From: Anaerolineae bacterium
GTDB lineage: Bacteria; Chloroflexota; Anaerolineae; Aggregatilineales; Phototrophicaceae
Length of the DNA stretch: 36,414 nucleotides
Direction: 5' to 3'
NCBI GenBank assembly: GCA_030950085.1
Contig: JAUZRW010000053.1
Coordinates: forward strand, 1-36,414
Made by a program: the position numbers and the translations under genes
Notes under the pieces: model-generated
Told to the model about the DNA's origin: nothing
Seen by the model: only the letters and a program-made list of their open reading frames with translations
Databases searched by the model: none
Shown here: piece after piece, positions 15,007-23,378 of the stretch
Position numbering within the stretch: the stretch's first letter is position 1
Layout of the letters: every line of letters starts with the position of its first letter

Positions 15007-17886
15007 CTAAAAGCGTCTGTCCTCTACGAATTTGATAGCATCCATGATTTTTTGCAATCCGGCGACAAGGTTATCCTCAATGTGAAGACGAATCACGCGC
15101 CGCTGATGTTTCTGCAAAGCCTCCATGTCGGCGGCGGCTTGTGCATTGAAGAGTGTACCGAAACTGTATGCCGCGCTAGGAATGTCAATATCGGGGGCAT
15201 TTTTTGTCGTAATCAGGAAAAAGATGCCATTATCTGCGCCCCCCTTATGCAATTGCCCTGTGCTATGAAGATATCTTGGACCATAAGCAATCGTCACCGC
15301 CCGTTTTGTGACCTTGCGTAATCGTTGTTGAATCGCTTGCATGGCACTGTCTGTTTCGTCATCAGGTGTGAAGTAACACAGGAAGGCAAAATAATCACGG
15401 GCATGTGTCCCAGCAAATTGTGCAGCCAGAACTTCCTTGCGACTATGGGGGTTGTAACCATGAGCGCGGCATAACTCAAGCAGGGGAGTCATGGTCGTCT
15501 CATCACTGAAAAGTTGCGTATTTTCACCACTGATAACCGGATTTTGAGGGGGTAAATGCCCGTAGTCTGCGAAGAATTGCAATTTTTCTTTTGTGATGTC
15601 TTTCGCTTCGGAAACATTCGGTTCATCAAACGGATTCAGTCCCATGATGTAGCCAGCAATCGCAGTCGCAAATTCCCACCGAAAAAATTCTCCAGCAATG
15701 GCATATTTATCGGGTACACGCAATGTCGCACGCGGATGCCCTGCCTCGCGCAAGGCTCTCACAGCCGTATCTACTTCGTCAATATCAGGGTCATCATCGA
15801 CTCGTAGATAAACGAATAATCTATCGGTGACATACTCGCCGGGACTGCCAATTTTGTCATTAACCACCGGAATAACACCTTTGCGCTCTTTGCCAAGACT
15901 TTCTGCAATAAGTTGTTCGACCCAATCGCCAAAGGCAACCAGTGATTGGCTGGTATAAATGGTCAACTTATCGCGCCCTTCGTGGCTGAGTGCGCCAATT
16001 AATGCCCCTAAGCTGATACCGGGATGATATAAACCGAGAATATTCTCGTGCGAGGCATCAATCATCAAACGGGCATTATCCCATAATTTATCGAGGTCTA
16101 AGCCCATCAACGCCGCCGGCAGCATCCCAAAATAACTGAGTGCGCTGTAACGTCCACCGATATCTGCTGGATTGAGGAAGAGGTCTCGAAATTTTTTCTC
16201 GCTTGCCAATAGTGCTAGTGGTGTGTTGGGGTCTGTTATGGCGATGAATTGTGCGCCTTTTGCCCCTGTTTGTTGCCAAAAATACTTAAAGAATGACAGG
16301 GTTTCAATGGTTGTGCCGGACTTGCTAGAAACAAGAAACAGTGTTTTGCTGATATCAATTGCATTTTCGACTGTCCGAATGCGAGTCGGGTCGGTGCTGT
16401 CCAAGACCATTAAGGAGGGGAAGCCGTCTTGCTTGCCAAAGGCTCTAAACAAGACAGACGGCGCGAGACTACTACCACCCATGCCGAGCAATACAACATG
16501 TTCTAGCCCCGAATCCTTAATCGTGGCTTGCAGTTTCTTGAGACGGTCTATATCTATGGTATCTAGTACATCTAACCAACCGAGTCGTTTTTCGATAGCC
16601 TGAATCGTTGGATTATGCGTTTTCCACAGACTGCCATCTTTATTCCATAAGCGCCCATTAACGAAGCGTTTTTCGATATTGGCAATCGCTTTATTCACGG
16701 ATTTGGCATAAATACCGAGCGCGAACTTTTGCCTGTCGAAAACCCCTGTTTTAATGACCGTCAACTTTGCCTCGACTTGTTCCAGCAAGGTTTCAAAAGA
16801 GTCGATGAAAGCATCCACACCATCCACTTGTAGGCGATTGGTAATGGTATCAATATCAATGCCAATTTCAGCTAATTTGTCGATAACCTCATCGGGCGGC
16901 ATAGCATCTTCAAGGTCATGCTCAAGTGTTTCACGGGCTGTCCCATGGTCTACGAAAGCCGCGAGTGTGTGGGGAGGCACGGTATTGACGGTATCTTTGC
17001 CAATCAGCGCGTCCATATATTTTGTGTCACGATAAGCAGCATTTTTTGTCCCCGTGGATGCCCACAATGGACGCTGTACTTGTGCACCTTTTTCAATCAG
17101 TCTTTTGAAGCGACTACTACCAAAAATTCGTTTGAATGCCTTATAAGCGAGTTTCGCATTGGCAACAGCAGCTTGCCCCAACAAACGGCGATTAGCAGCC
17201 ATACGTGCCGTATCGCCATGAACTTGTGCTACTCGCATGTTGTTTTCTAAGATATGGTCTACAGCAGAATCAATACGGCTGAGGAAGAAACTGGCAACAG
17301 AGGCAATATGGTCAATCGCTTGATTAGCCTCAAGGCGTTGTTCTAAGCCTTTGATATAAGCCTCCGCCACTTGTTCGTAATTTTTAACAGCGAATAACAG
17401 TGTCACATTGACATTGATGCCAGCCGCAATCACCGCTTCAATGGCAGGAATACCCGCTTGTGTAGCCGGAATCTTTATCATCAAATTGGGGCGGTTGACA
17501 GCCGCGAACAGGCGTTTTGCTTCAGCAATCGTATTCTCAGTATTATCGGCTAACAGGGGCGATACTTCTAAACTGACATAACCGTCGCGCTTGTTGCTAT
17601 TCTCATATACGGTGCGAAACAAATCTGTTGCTGCTTGAATATCTTCGATAGCGAGTTTTTCATAGACTGCTTCTGCCTCCAAATCCAACATGTGACTCAT
17701 CGCCTCATGATAGGCATCTGATTCGCCGATAGCTTTCTGGAAAATAGCTGGGTTGGATGTCACACCTAAGATACCTGTTGTGTCAATGTGCTGTTGCAAA
17801 TCACCCGTGTTCATTGCGTCACGATGGATGAAATCCAGCCAGAGACTCTGACCGAACTTTTGCACCTCAATTGCTGGATTAGACAT
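15007..17886 (-). CDS. tal-pgi: Bifunctional transaldolase/glucose-6-phosphate isomerase
   Basis: A 959-residue fusion of two sugar-phosphate enzymes. The N-terminal transaldolase (about 1-370) has GVTSNPAIF (41-49), SLEVSP and the Schiff-base Lys138 in LMIKIPATQAG. The C-terminal glucose-6-phosphate isomerase (about 410-950) has LLGMGGSSLAPSV, VSSKSGTTIETLSFF and DIGGRYSALSYFG for sugar phosphate binding. The transaldolase half belongs to the pentose phosphate pathway and the isomerase half to glycolysis; the fusion is known in Chloroflexota and some other bacteria. I chose the ATG at 17886, with GGAG 9 bases upstream; starting at 17982 would add 32 residues unlike the family. A double-hairpin repeat lies just upstream. 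Confidence 0.95.
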   Translation of the reverse strand: MSNPAIEVQKFGQSLWLDFIHRDAMNTGDLQQHIDTTGILGVTSNPAIFQKAIGESDAYHEAMSHMLDLEAEAVYEKLAIEDIQAATDLFRTVYENSNKRDGYVSLEVSPLLADNTENTIAEAKRLFAAVNRPNLMIKIPATQAGIPAIEAVIAAGINVNVTLLFAVKNYEQVAEAYIKGLEQRLEANQAIDHIASVASFFLSRIDSAVDHILENNMRVAQVHGDTARMAANRRLLGQAAVANAKLAYKAFKRIFGSSRFKRLIEKGAQVQRPLWASTGTKNAAYRDTKYMDALIGKDTVNTVPPHTLAAFVDHGTARETLEHDLEDAMPPDEVIDKLAEIGIDIDTITNRLQVDGVDAFIDSFETLLEQVEAKLTVIKTGVFDRQKFALGIYAKSVNKAIANIEKRFVNGRLWNKDGSLWKTHNPTIQAIEKRLGWLDVLDTIDIDRLKKLQATIKDSGLEHVVLLGMGGSSLAPSVLFRAFGKQDGFPSLMVLDSTDPTRIRTVENAIDISKTLFLVSSKSGTTIETLSFFKYFWQQTGAKGAQFIAITDPNTPLALLASEKKFRDLFLNPADIGGRYSALSYFGMLPAALMGLDLDKLWDNARLMIDASHENILGLYHPGISLGALIGALSHEGRDKLTIYTSQSLVAFGDWVEQLIAESLGKERKGVIPVVNDKIGSPGEYVTDRLFVYLRVDDDPDIDEVDTAVRALREAGHPRATLRVPDKYAIAGEFFRWEFATAIAGYIMGLNPFDEPNVSEAKDITKEKLQFFADYGHLPPQNPVISGENTQLFSDETTMTPLLELCRAHGYNPHSRKEVLAAQFAGTHARDYFAFLCYFTPDDETDSAMQAIQQRLRKVTKRAVTIAYGPRYLHSTGQLHKGGADNGIFFLITTKNAPDIDIPSAAYSFGTLFNAQAAADMEALQKHQRRVIRLHIEDNLVAGLQKIMDAIKFVEDRRF

Positions 17887-17992
17887 GAAATTTCGCTCCA
17901 AAATGCCTGTGTTGGGTACAGCATAAGACAAAATTGTATGAAAGCAGATAGTATATTGAGGTGCATTGCAGAAAAGTGGCACACGTTGAATT

Positions 17993-18061
17993 GGGCAAGA
18001 TACATCTTGCCCCTACGCTCAAAATACCTTGATTATTGTAGGGGTTTAGCGTGCTAAACCC
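17993..18061. repeat. Double-hairpin palindromic repeat, copy B
   Basis: GGGCAAGATACATCTTGCCC (17993-18012) and GGGTTTAGCGTGCTAAACCC (18042-18061) are both perfect inverted repeats with a 2-base centre. The bases between them are CCTAC…GTAGG, as in copy A. The hairpin sequences differ completely from copy A while the pairing is kept. Confidence 0.7.
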
Positions 18062-18140
18062 ATTTCGCCAAAACATTGAAATGCACCTGTTTGTGGGTCA
18101 TCATAACATGGCACAAGAAGGGGCGCTATGTACAGACGAT

Positions 18141-18226
18141 GGCTTGTTCATGAGAGCAAGCAACTGTTGACATGCAAGCCTGATAAGACGACACTTGTTC
18201 ATAACAAAACATTGAAACTTATCAGG
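18141..18226 (+). promoter_or_regulatory. Candidate structured leader of the methionine/folate gene
   Basis: CCTGATAAG (18179-18187) and CTTATCAGG (18218-18226) form a 9-bp perfect stem whose right arm overlaps the only Shine-Dalgarno-like bases (AGGGCG) before the ATG at 18238. Inside the loop, TTGTT/AACAA form a small second stem. GGCTTG (18141-18146) can pair either with CAAGC (18157-18161) or with CAAGCC (18175-18180), and the latter shares bases with the main stem. This allows two exclusive folds, but I recognise no known riboswitch class. Confidence 0.35.
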
Positions 18227-18237
18227 GCGCATGACAC

Positions 18238-20112
18238 ATGAGCAAAATCCCTTTCTCTGAACGTTTGGCACAACAGACACCCCTCTTGGCAGATGGCGCT
18301 ATGGGAACTCTGTTAGTGAAATATAGCGGTTTTTCGTTGGATGCTTGTTTTGACCAATTGAACCTCACGCATCCTGAACTCGTGCAAAAAGCCCATGCAG
18401 AATACATTAATGCGGGTTCGGAAGTGATTGAAACCAATACCTTTGGCGCGAATCGTTTCAAACTTGGCGAATTTGGTCTCGCATCACAAGTCCGCGACAT
18501 TAATCAGGCGGCAGCCGAAATTGCACAAAGAGCGATTGCCGATAGTGGGCGTGATATTTATATCGCAGGCGCAATTGGTCCCTTAGGCGTTGCCCTCAAA
18601 CCTTACGGACGAGTCAGCCGTGAAGAAGGGCGTGCGGCTTTCCTTGAGCAGATTCAAGTCTTGCTGGATGCTGATGTTGATTTGCTCATCTTCGAGACAT
18701 TCCCTAATCATGATGAACTGATGCTAGGAATCGAAGCTGCCCGTTCGCTGGATTCCGACATACCTATCGTCGGGCAAGCTACTTTTTCTGTGGATGGTGT
18801 CACCAATACCGGACACGCTCCGGCACGAGTGGCGGCTGATTTGCACAAAACAGGTGCGACTGTTATCGGCGTGAATTGTGGGACGGGGCCCCAGCAATTG
18901 TCGCAAATTTTACACACAATGCACCACGCTGTACCGGACGCGACATTCAGTGCCTTACCGAATGCGGGTTTTCCTGAAACTGTCGGCGGACGAGCGATGT
19001 ATTCAGCCTCTGCGGAATATTTCGGCGATTACGCGGTCACATTACAGCATATTGGCGCAACGATTATTGGTGGCTGCTGCGGCACGACTCCAGACCATAT
19101 CGCTGCGATGCGAAAAGCACTCGATGACCCACAACGTCGCCCAATGGAAATCCAAGTCGTAGACTACGAACGCGAAGAAACCCCAATTACGGCTTTGCAT
19201 CCGACGGGACTAGCACAACGCCTGAGCAATGGTGAATTTACAATCACAGTGGAGATGACTCCGCCGCGTGGTTATGATACCGAAAAATTACTGACAAAAG
19301 CGCGTTTGCTGCGTGATGCAGGCGCGAATGTCATCAATGTTGCTGATACGCCTGCTGCTAAATTGAAAATGAGTGCATGGGCAGTCAGTCATCTGGTGCA
19401 ATCACAAGTCGGCATTGAGACTGTCTTACACTTTCCGACACGCGGACGGAATATTCTGCGCGTTCAGGGCGATTTATTAGCTTCGCACGCACTTGGTTTA
19501 CGCAATCTTTTTGTCACAATGGGCGACCCCACAAAAATCGGCGATTATCCCGAAGCGATGGATAGTTATGATATTGTGCCGAGTAAGTTGATTGGTGTCA
19601 TTAAGCATGACCTCAATCAAGGGCGTGATATGGCAGGTAGCAGTATCGGTATGCCGACGAATTTCACAGTGGGTTGTGCCTTAAATATGGGCGCGGATAA
19701 TCTTGACCGTGAAATTAAGGTACTAGGGAACAAGTTGAAGGGTGGGTCCGATTTTGCACTCGGTCAGGCAATGTTTGACCCGCCGCGCTTAGATGCCTTT
19801 TTGCAACGTTATCGGGAAATCAAAGGCGAAGATTTCAAACTGCCCGTGATTATCTCGATTATTCCTCTGTTTAGCTTGAAACATGCACTTTTCTTGCATA
19901 ACGAAGTACCCGGCATCAGTGTTCCGAATCATATCTTTGCGCGTATGGAAGCCGCCGGAGATGATGCCCCACAAGAAGGGATTCGCATTGCGATTGAACT
20001 CATGGAGCAAATACGCGATAAAGTACAAGGCGCATATGTCATTCCGTTCTTTGGACGCTACAGTCTCGCTGCCGAAGTCGTGGATGCCATCGCAAATCCT
20101 GTTCGAGCGTAA
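18238..20112 (+). CDS. Bifunctional homocysteine S-methyltransferase/5,10-methylenetetrahydrofolate reductase
   Basis: This 624-residue fusion has an N-terminal homocysteine methyltransferase domain (about 1-300) with the zinc ligands Cys214 (GVNCGTGPQ) and Cys280/Cys281 (GGCCGTTPDHI), and a C-terminal MetF-like flavoprotein domain (about 325-615) with VEMTPPRGYD, HFPTRGRN, LFVTMGDPTK and ISIIPLFSL. It resembles YitJ-type fusions. MetF reduces methylene-THF to methyl-THF and the first domain makes methionine from homocysteine; together they link C1 metabolism with methionine synthesis in the cytoplasm. The ATG at 18238 begins the family sequence (SERLAQQTPLLADGAMGT). The leader upstream can hide the ribosome binding site. 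Confidence 0.95.
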   Translation: MSKIPFSERLAQQTPLLADGAMGTLLVKYSGFSLDACFDQLNLTHPELVQKAHAEYINAGSEVIETNTFGANRFKLGEFGLASQVRDINQAAAEIAQRAIADSGRDIYIAGAIGPLGVALKPYGRVSREEGRAAFLEQIQVLLDADVDLLIFETFPNHDELMLGIEAARSLDSDIPIVGQATFSVDGVTNTGHAPARVAADLHKTGATVIGVNCGTGPQQLSQILHTMHHAVPDATFSALPNAGFPETVGGRAMYSASAEYFGDYAVTLQHIGATIIGGCCGTTPDHIAAMRKALDDPQRRPMEIQVVDYEREETPITALHPTGLAQRLSNGEFTITVEMTPPRGYDTEKLLTKARLLRDAGANVINVADTPAAKLKMSAWAVSHLVQSQVGIETVLHFPTRGRNILRVQGDLLASHALGLRNLFVTMGDPTKIGDYPEAMDSYDIVPSKLIGVIKHDLNQGRDMAGSSIGMPTNFTVGCALNMGADNLDREIKVLGNKLKGGSDFALGQAMFDPPRLDAFLQRYREIKGEDFKLPVIISIIPLFSLKHALFLHNEVPGISVPNHIFARMEAAGDDAPQEGIRIAIELMEQIRDKVQGAYVIPFFGRYSLAAEVVDAIANPVRA

Positions 20113-20140
20113 AAACCAACATATTGCTAATTTTCACGAA

Positions 20141-20211
20141 AAAGCGTAACGCAGAGGCACAGAGCATAATTTTGAATAGGATTCTTCGTGTCCTTTGTGC
20201 CTTTGTGGTTC
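20141..20211 (+). repeat. Dispersed AACGCAGAGGCAC…CTTTGTGG repeat, copy 2
   Basis: GTAACGCAGAGGCACAGAG is followed about 27 bases later by GTCCTTTGTGCCTTTGTGGTT. The right arm is the imperfect complement of the left, so the element can fold into a hairpin. Sequences of this kind are scattered in many bacterial genomes and often give spurious predicted peptides containing HKGHKE. Confidence 0.65.
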
Positions 20212-20260
20212 AATCTATTTGTTTAGGTCAATAAATCTGATGCAGGTTTGAGGTCTATGC

Positions 20261-20266
20261 TATAAT
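20261..20266 (+). promoter_or_regulatory. Probable -10 box for the double-FHA gene
   Basis: TATAAT lies 44 bases before the ATG at 20310. An in-frame upstream ATG at 20265 overlaps this box, so it cannot be the translation start of a transcript made from here. No clear -35 hexamer is visible. Confidence 0.4.
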
Positions 20267-20309
20267 GAAAAGTAGTTTTTCTCAAAAAAGAGTTTTGGAG
20301 CAGTGTGCG

Positions 20310-21032
20310 ATGAGTGACGCAGTAGCAAAACTCCAGTGGCAAGACCCCAATACCAAAAAAATTTGTGAATATGTTCTCACTGAAGGAGCGACTGTGATTA
20401 TCGGGCGCTCATCGAATAACGATATTCAAATCGCAGAACAGCATGTCTCACGCCAACATACCGTGATTCAATACCGTGAGGGTGTGTTCATGATTAGCGA
20501 TTTGGGCAGTAGTAACGGGACATTTGTGAATAATAACCCCATCAGTGATGATGAATCGTTCCCATTATTTGCGGGTGATGAAATTCGGTTGTATGTGCCA
20601 ACCTTGCGTTTCCTTGCTGTCACAGAAGGCGACGAAGAAAAGGCTAAAGAAAGCGGCTTCTTCATCACAGCGACTAATCCATCCGGGCAAGGCAGTCTCA
20701 TCGTGACCAATGGACCCCAAGAAGGACAGACCATCCCCCTCTTATTGAATCAAGTCACTGTCGGGCGGGCAACGAATAATGCAACATGGGAAGTATTAAT
20801 CCAAGACCCGTCCGTATCACGCCCTCATGCTCGCTTTGAAAAACGCGGAGACCGTTGGTATATCGTGGATTTAGGCAGTGCCAATGGCACACGGGTTAAC
20901 CACAATGAGATTGACCACACAGGCTATGGTCTTGCCGATGGCGATACACTGGAATTAGGGCGTTCGCTTTTGCTGTTCCGCACGGGATGGCAAGCCCCTG
21001 AAGAACGGGGGAGAAATGGTCAAGGTCAGTAA
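20310..21032 (+). CDS. Double FHA domain protein
   Basis: This 240-residue cytoplasmic protein has two forkhead-associated domains, which bind phosphothreonine peptides. FHA1 (about 15-100) has IIGRSSNNDI, HVSRQHTVI and DLGSSNGTFVN. FHA2 (about 135-225) has TVGRATNNA, SVSRPHARF and DLGSANGTRVN. The conserved Gly-Arg, Ser, His and Asn residues are intact in both. No enzymatic domain is attached, so it is an adaptor that presumably reads Ser/Thr kinase marks; no such kinase is in the window. The ATG at 20310 has GGAG 9 bases upstream. It is followed after 99 bases by another FHA gene with its own promoter-like sequence. Confidence 0.92.
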   Translation: MSDAVAKLQWQDPNTKKICEYVLTEGATVIIGRSSNNDIQIAEQHVSRQHTVIQYREGVFMISDLGSSNGTFVNNNPISDDESFPLFAGDEIRLYVPTLRFLAVTEGDEEKAKESGFFITATNPSGQGSLIVTNGPQEGQTIPLLLNQVTVGRATNNATWEVLIQDPSVSRPHARFEKRGDRWYIVDLGSANGTRVNHNEIDHTGYGLADGDTLELGRSLLLFRTGWQAPEERGRNGQGQ

Positions 21033-21061
21033 GAGTTAGGTTCAATAACCGTTTGGTACTA

Positions 21062-21090
21062 CTGCCAAATGCTTAAAGGTTGTGTACAAT
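21062..21090 (+). promoter_or_regulatory. Possible promoter of the single-FHA gene
   Basis: CTGCCA (21062-21067) and TACAAT (21085-21090) are spaced by 17 bases, with TG before the -10 box. The gene start at 21132 is 41 bases downstream. The position argues against an upstream in-frame start at 21069. Confidence 0.4.
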
Positions 21091-21131
21091 TTGAACGAAA
21101 TGACAAATTTTGTCTAAGAAGGGGACAACCT

Positions 21132-21557
21132 ATGTCCAATTACGAAAAAAAAGAAGATGTTGTCACCATTTTCGGGCGCAGAAAGATTTTGCCAGCCTTA
21201 GATAATAACCGTAATATGTCAGATGATGTACCGGATACCGTCATTTTTGAATTACCTGATGGCAAGGTAGTATCGGTTAGCACCAAGCAAGAAATCATCA
21301 TTGGGCGTAAACCGCGTGATGAAGACCCCGATGTAACGATTGACCTTGAAGGTTATGAGGGGCATAAAATGGGTGTTTCGCGCCATCACGCCTTAATTAA
21401 GCTCTTCAAAGATATGCTCATTTTGGTTGATTTAGATAGCATTAACGGCACATTTGTTAATAATCGCCGTGCATTACCTACCAAACGCTATGCCATTTTA
21501 GATGGCGATGAGATTACCGTTGGGCGTTTAACTCTCAAAGTTCATTATAATAGGTAA
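21132..21557 (+). CDS. FHA domain protein
   Basis: This 141-residue protein has a charged N-terminal tail (about 45 residues) and one FHA domain with IIGRKPRDEDPDVTIDL, MGVSRHHALI, DLDSINGTFVN and DGDEITVGRLTLKV. The phosphopeptide-binding Arg, Ser, His and Asn are present. The insert between the GR and SRHH motifs (DLEGYEGHKMG) is like that in the FHA protein at 27835 (DLTPFGAYHFG), suggesting paralogues. The tail contains threonines and could be phosphorylated. GGGGAC precedes the ATG. A terminator follows at 21575. Confidence 0.9.
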   Translation: MSNYEKKEDVVTIFGRRKILPALDNNRNMSDDVPDTVIFELPDGKVVSVSTKQEIIIGRKPRDEDPDVTIDLEGYEGHKMGVSRHHALIKLFKDMLILVDLDSINGTFVNNRRALPTKRYAILDGDEITVGRLTLKVHYNR

Positions 21558-21574
21558 ATATCGCTTATGATTGG

Positions 21575-21600
21575 AGCGGGGCATTGCTAACCCGTTTTTT
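21575..21600 (+). terminator. Rho-independent terminator after the FHA gene
   Basis: AGCGGG (21575-21580) pairs with CCCGTT (21591-21596) around a 10-base loop, and the T-run continues to 21600. It lies between the FHA gene and the convergent histidine kinase gene. Confidence 0.5.
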
Positions 21601-21611
21601 GATTCCAGCGT

Positions 21612-23264
21612 TTACTTCGCGGCGAGATTAATACCGTTTTGCTGATTGCTCTCTGTAGGGATGGCATCTGTTTCAATCGTTTCAACGTCATCAGTTTTTG
21701 CCTTGAGTGGCAACCAGAAACCAAAGCGGCTGCCTTTGCCTTCTTCACTTTTGACCCATACTTCGCCATCATGACGGACAATCACATTTTTCACGAGGCT
21801 CAAGCCTAAGCCTGACCCTTTTTCTTTGTAACGCGCTTGCTCGACACGATAAAATGACTCAAACACATAGGCTTGATGTTCTTTAGGGATACCGATGCCA
21901 TTATCTTCGACGGCAAAATAGAATTTTTTAGCGTCAAAATGGGCGCGGACAGTGACAAGCCCATTTTCGGGCGTATATTTGAAGGCATTACTGACTAAAT
22001 TTTCCATAGATTGGCGGATAAGCACGGGGTCAGCAACAATTCGTGGCACACCATCTAATTGAATATCGGTTTCAAATGTGATGTTTTTGACCTTCGCAAA
22101 CGGACGCGAATTGACAATGACTACTTTTACCAATGAAGTCATATCGGTTTGTTCACGCAATTCTAGCGGACTAGCCCGAACCCGTTCCACACGTAACAAA
22201 TCGTCAACTAAGCTACTCATGGTTTCTGTGGTGGTTTTGATAATATTGACATATTCGTTAACGATATGTTCGGGGTCGCCAATATCCAGACGAACCATAT
22301 CTGCATAACCGGATATTAGGGCTAAAGGGCTACGTAAATCGTGAGTGGCAACACGCAACATTTCGTCTTTGAAGCGCGATAAATCGTGCAGAGTCGTGAC
22401 ATTGTGCATGACAACCACATAGCCGCGCTGCTCGTGTTGAGGGTCTTCCCAGACTGCCATGGTCACTTGATAATCTGTTTGATGATGGTCTGAGCGTGTT
22501 TCAAATGCCCAACGGTTCTGCTCAACCAAAGCCGCTTTGATGATTTCGACAATTGGCGCGATAACATCGTCCCCAATCGCAAAAGATGCGAGAGCTTGCC
22601 CAATCACGGCATCATGCGATGTCGCACCTAACAAGGGCAAGGCGGCATTGTTCACCATGCGAATCTTGCCGTGTTCATCTAATACCAGCAGTACATCGGT
22701 AATGGCTTGCAATACGACTTCTAATTGCTGCCGTTGCACATTGACGCGGTTGAAGAGTTGGGCATTACGAATAGCAATAGTGGCTTGGTTGGCGATAATT
22801 TCCATCAAGCGCAAGTGATAAGGGCGGAACTGATTCGGCTTTTCATGGACGAGGGTTATCATAGCGATAATCGTTCCTTCGTACATGAATGGCACACACA
22901 TTGCAGAGCGTGTGACAAGCAAATCATCGGGGAAAACAATCCAACGGTCATCCGCTTCAGTATCGCTAATAATGTCGCCGCGCTTATTGCGATAAACCCA
23001 ACCTGCAAAGCCATCCCCCATGACTTGATTAACCACCTTCACCGATTTATCAGGGGGCAAGTCGCGCATCGTAATGATATGCTTCCAATCAATATGTTCA
23101 TCATTATGCAAAAAGAGACTCGTTTTGGAAGCGCCAACAGCTTGCCCTGCCAGTTGAACGACCTTTTGCAAAACACTATCGAGGTCTACCACTGTTAATA
23201 GTTGCGAGACTTCCGCCAATAATTCTAAATCTTCGAACGTAGGTTGATTTATATCGCGCTGCAT
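21612..23264 (-). CDS. GAF-PAS sensor histidine kinase
   Basis: A protein of about 550 residues without membrane segments. It has a GAF domain (about 20-170), a PAS domain (about 185-290, VLLVLDEHGKIRMVNNAALPLLG), HisKA with the H-box VATHDLRSPLALISGY (His308), and HATPase_c with NLVSNAFKYTPENG (N-box), VEDNGIGIP, VFESFYRVEQ (F-box) and GSGLGLSLVKNV (G2). It probably senses a soluble signal in the cytoplasm and phosphorylates a response regulator; none is adjacent. I chose the ATG at 23264, where the recognisable sequence begins; in-frame upstream starts to 23330 exist, and GAGGA lies 13 bases upstream. It follows the TPR gene on the same strand after 114 bases. Confidence 0.9.
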   Translation of the reverse strand: MQRDINQPTFEDLELLAEVSQLLTVVDLDSVLQKVVQLAGQAVGASKTSLFLHNDEHIDWKHIITMRDLPPDKSVKVVNQVMGDGFAGWVYRNKRGDIISDTEADDRWIVFPDDLLVTRSAMCVPFMYEGTIIAMITLVHEKPNQFRPYHLRLMEIIANQATIAIRNAQLFNRVNVQRQQLEVVLQAITDVLLVLDEHGKIRMVNNAALPLLGATSHDAVIGQALASFAIGDDVIAPIVEIIKAALVEQNRWAFETRSDHHQTDYQVTMAVWEDPQHEQRGYVVVMHNVTTLHDLSRFKDEMLRVATHDLRSPLALISGYADMVRLDIGDPEHIVNEYVNIIKTTTETMSSLVDDLLRVERVRASPLELREQTDMTSLVKVVIVNSRPFAKVKNITFETDIQLDGVPRIVADPVLIRQSMENLVSNAFKYTPENGLVTVRAHFDAKKFYFAVEDNGIGIPKEHQAYVFESFYRVEQARYKEKGSGLGLSLVKNVIVRHDGEVWVKSEEGKGSRFGFWLPLKAKTDDVETIETDAIPTESNQQNGINLAAK

Positions 23265-23378
23265 AATAACACACATATCCTCAAAGGCTGTCTTAATCAT
23301 AAATAAAGCACAATGTTTAATTTTGCACAAACGAAGATAGGTGTTTTTTGGGTTTGGATAGATAGAAAGTTACGAATG

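Larger units (their letters stand above)
17887..18237. other. Divergent intergenic region between tal-pgi and the methionine-pathway gene
   Basis: A 351-base stretch holding a double-hairpin repeat (17993-18061) and a foldable leader before the gene at 18238. The 12-base sequence AAAACATTGAAA occurs twice (about 18069 and 18206). Promoters for both divergent genes must lie here. I see no coding frame. Confidence 0.6.

Noticed and set aside
18141-18237. SAM-I or cobalamin riboswitch upstream of the methionine gene
   Set aside because: None of the conserved core sequences of these classes is present; only generic stems are visible.
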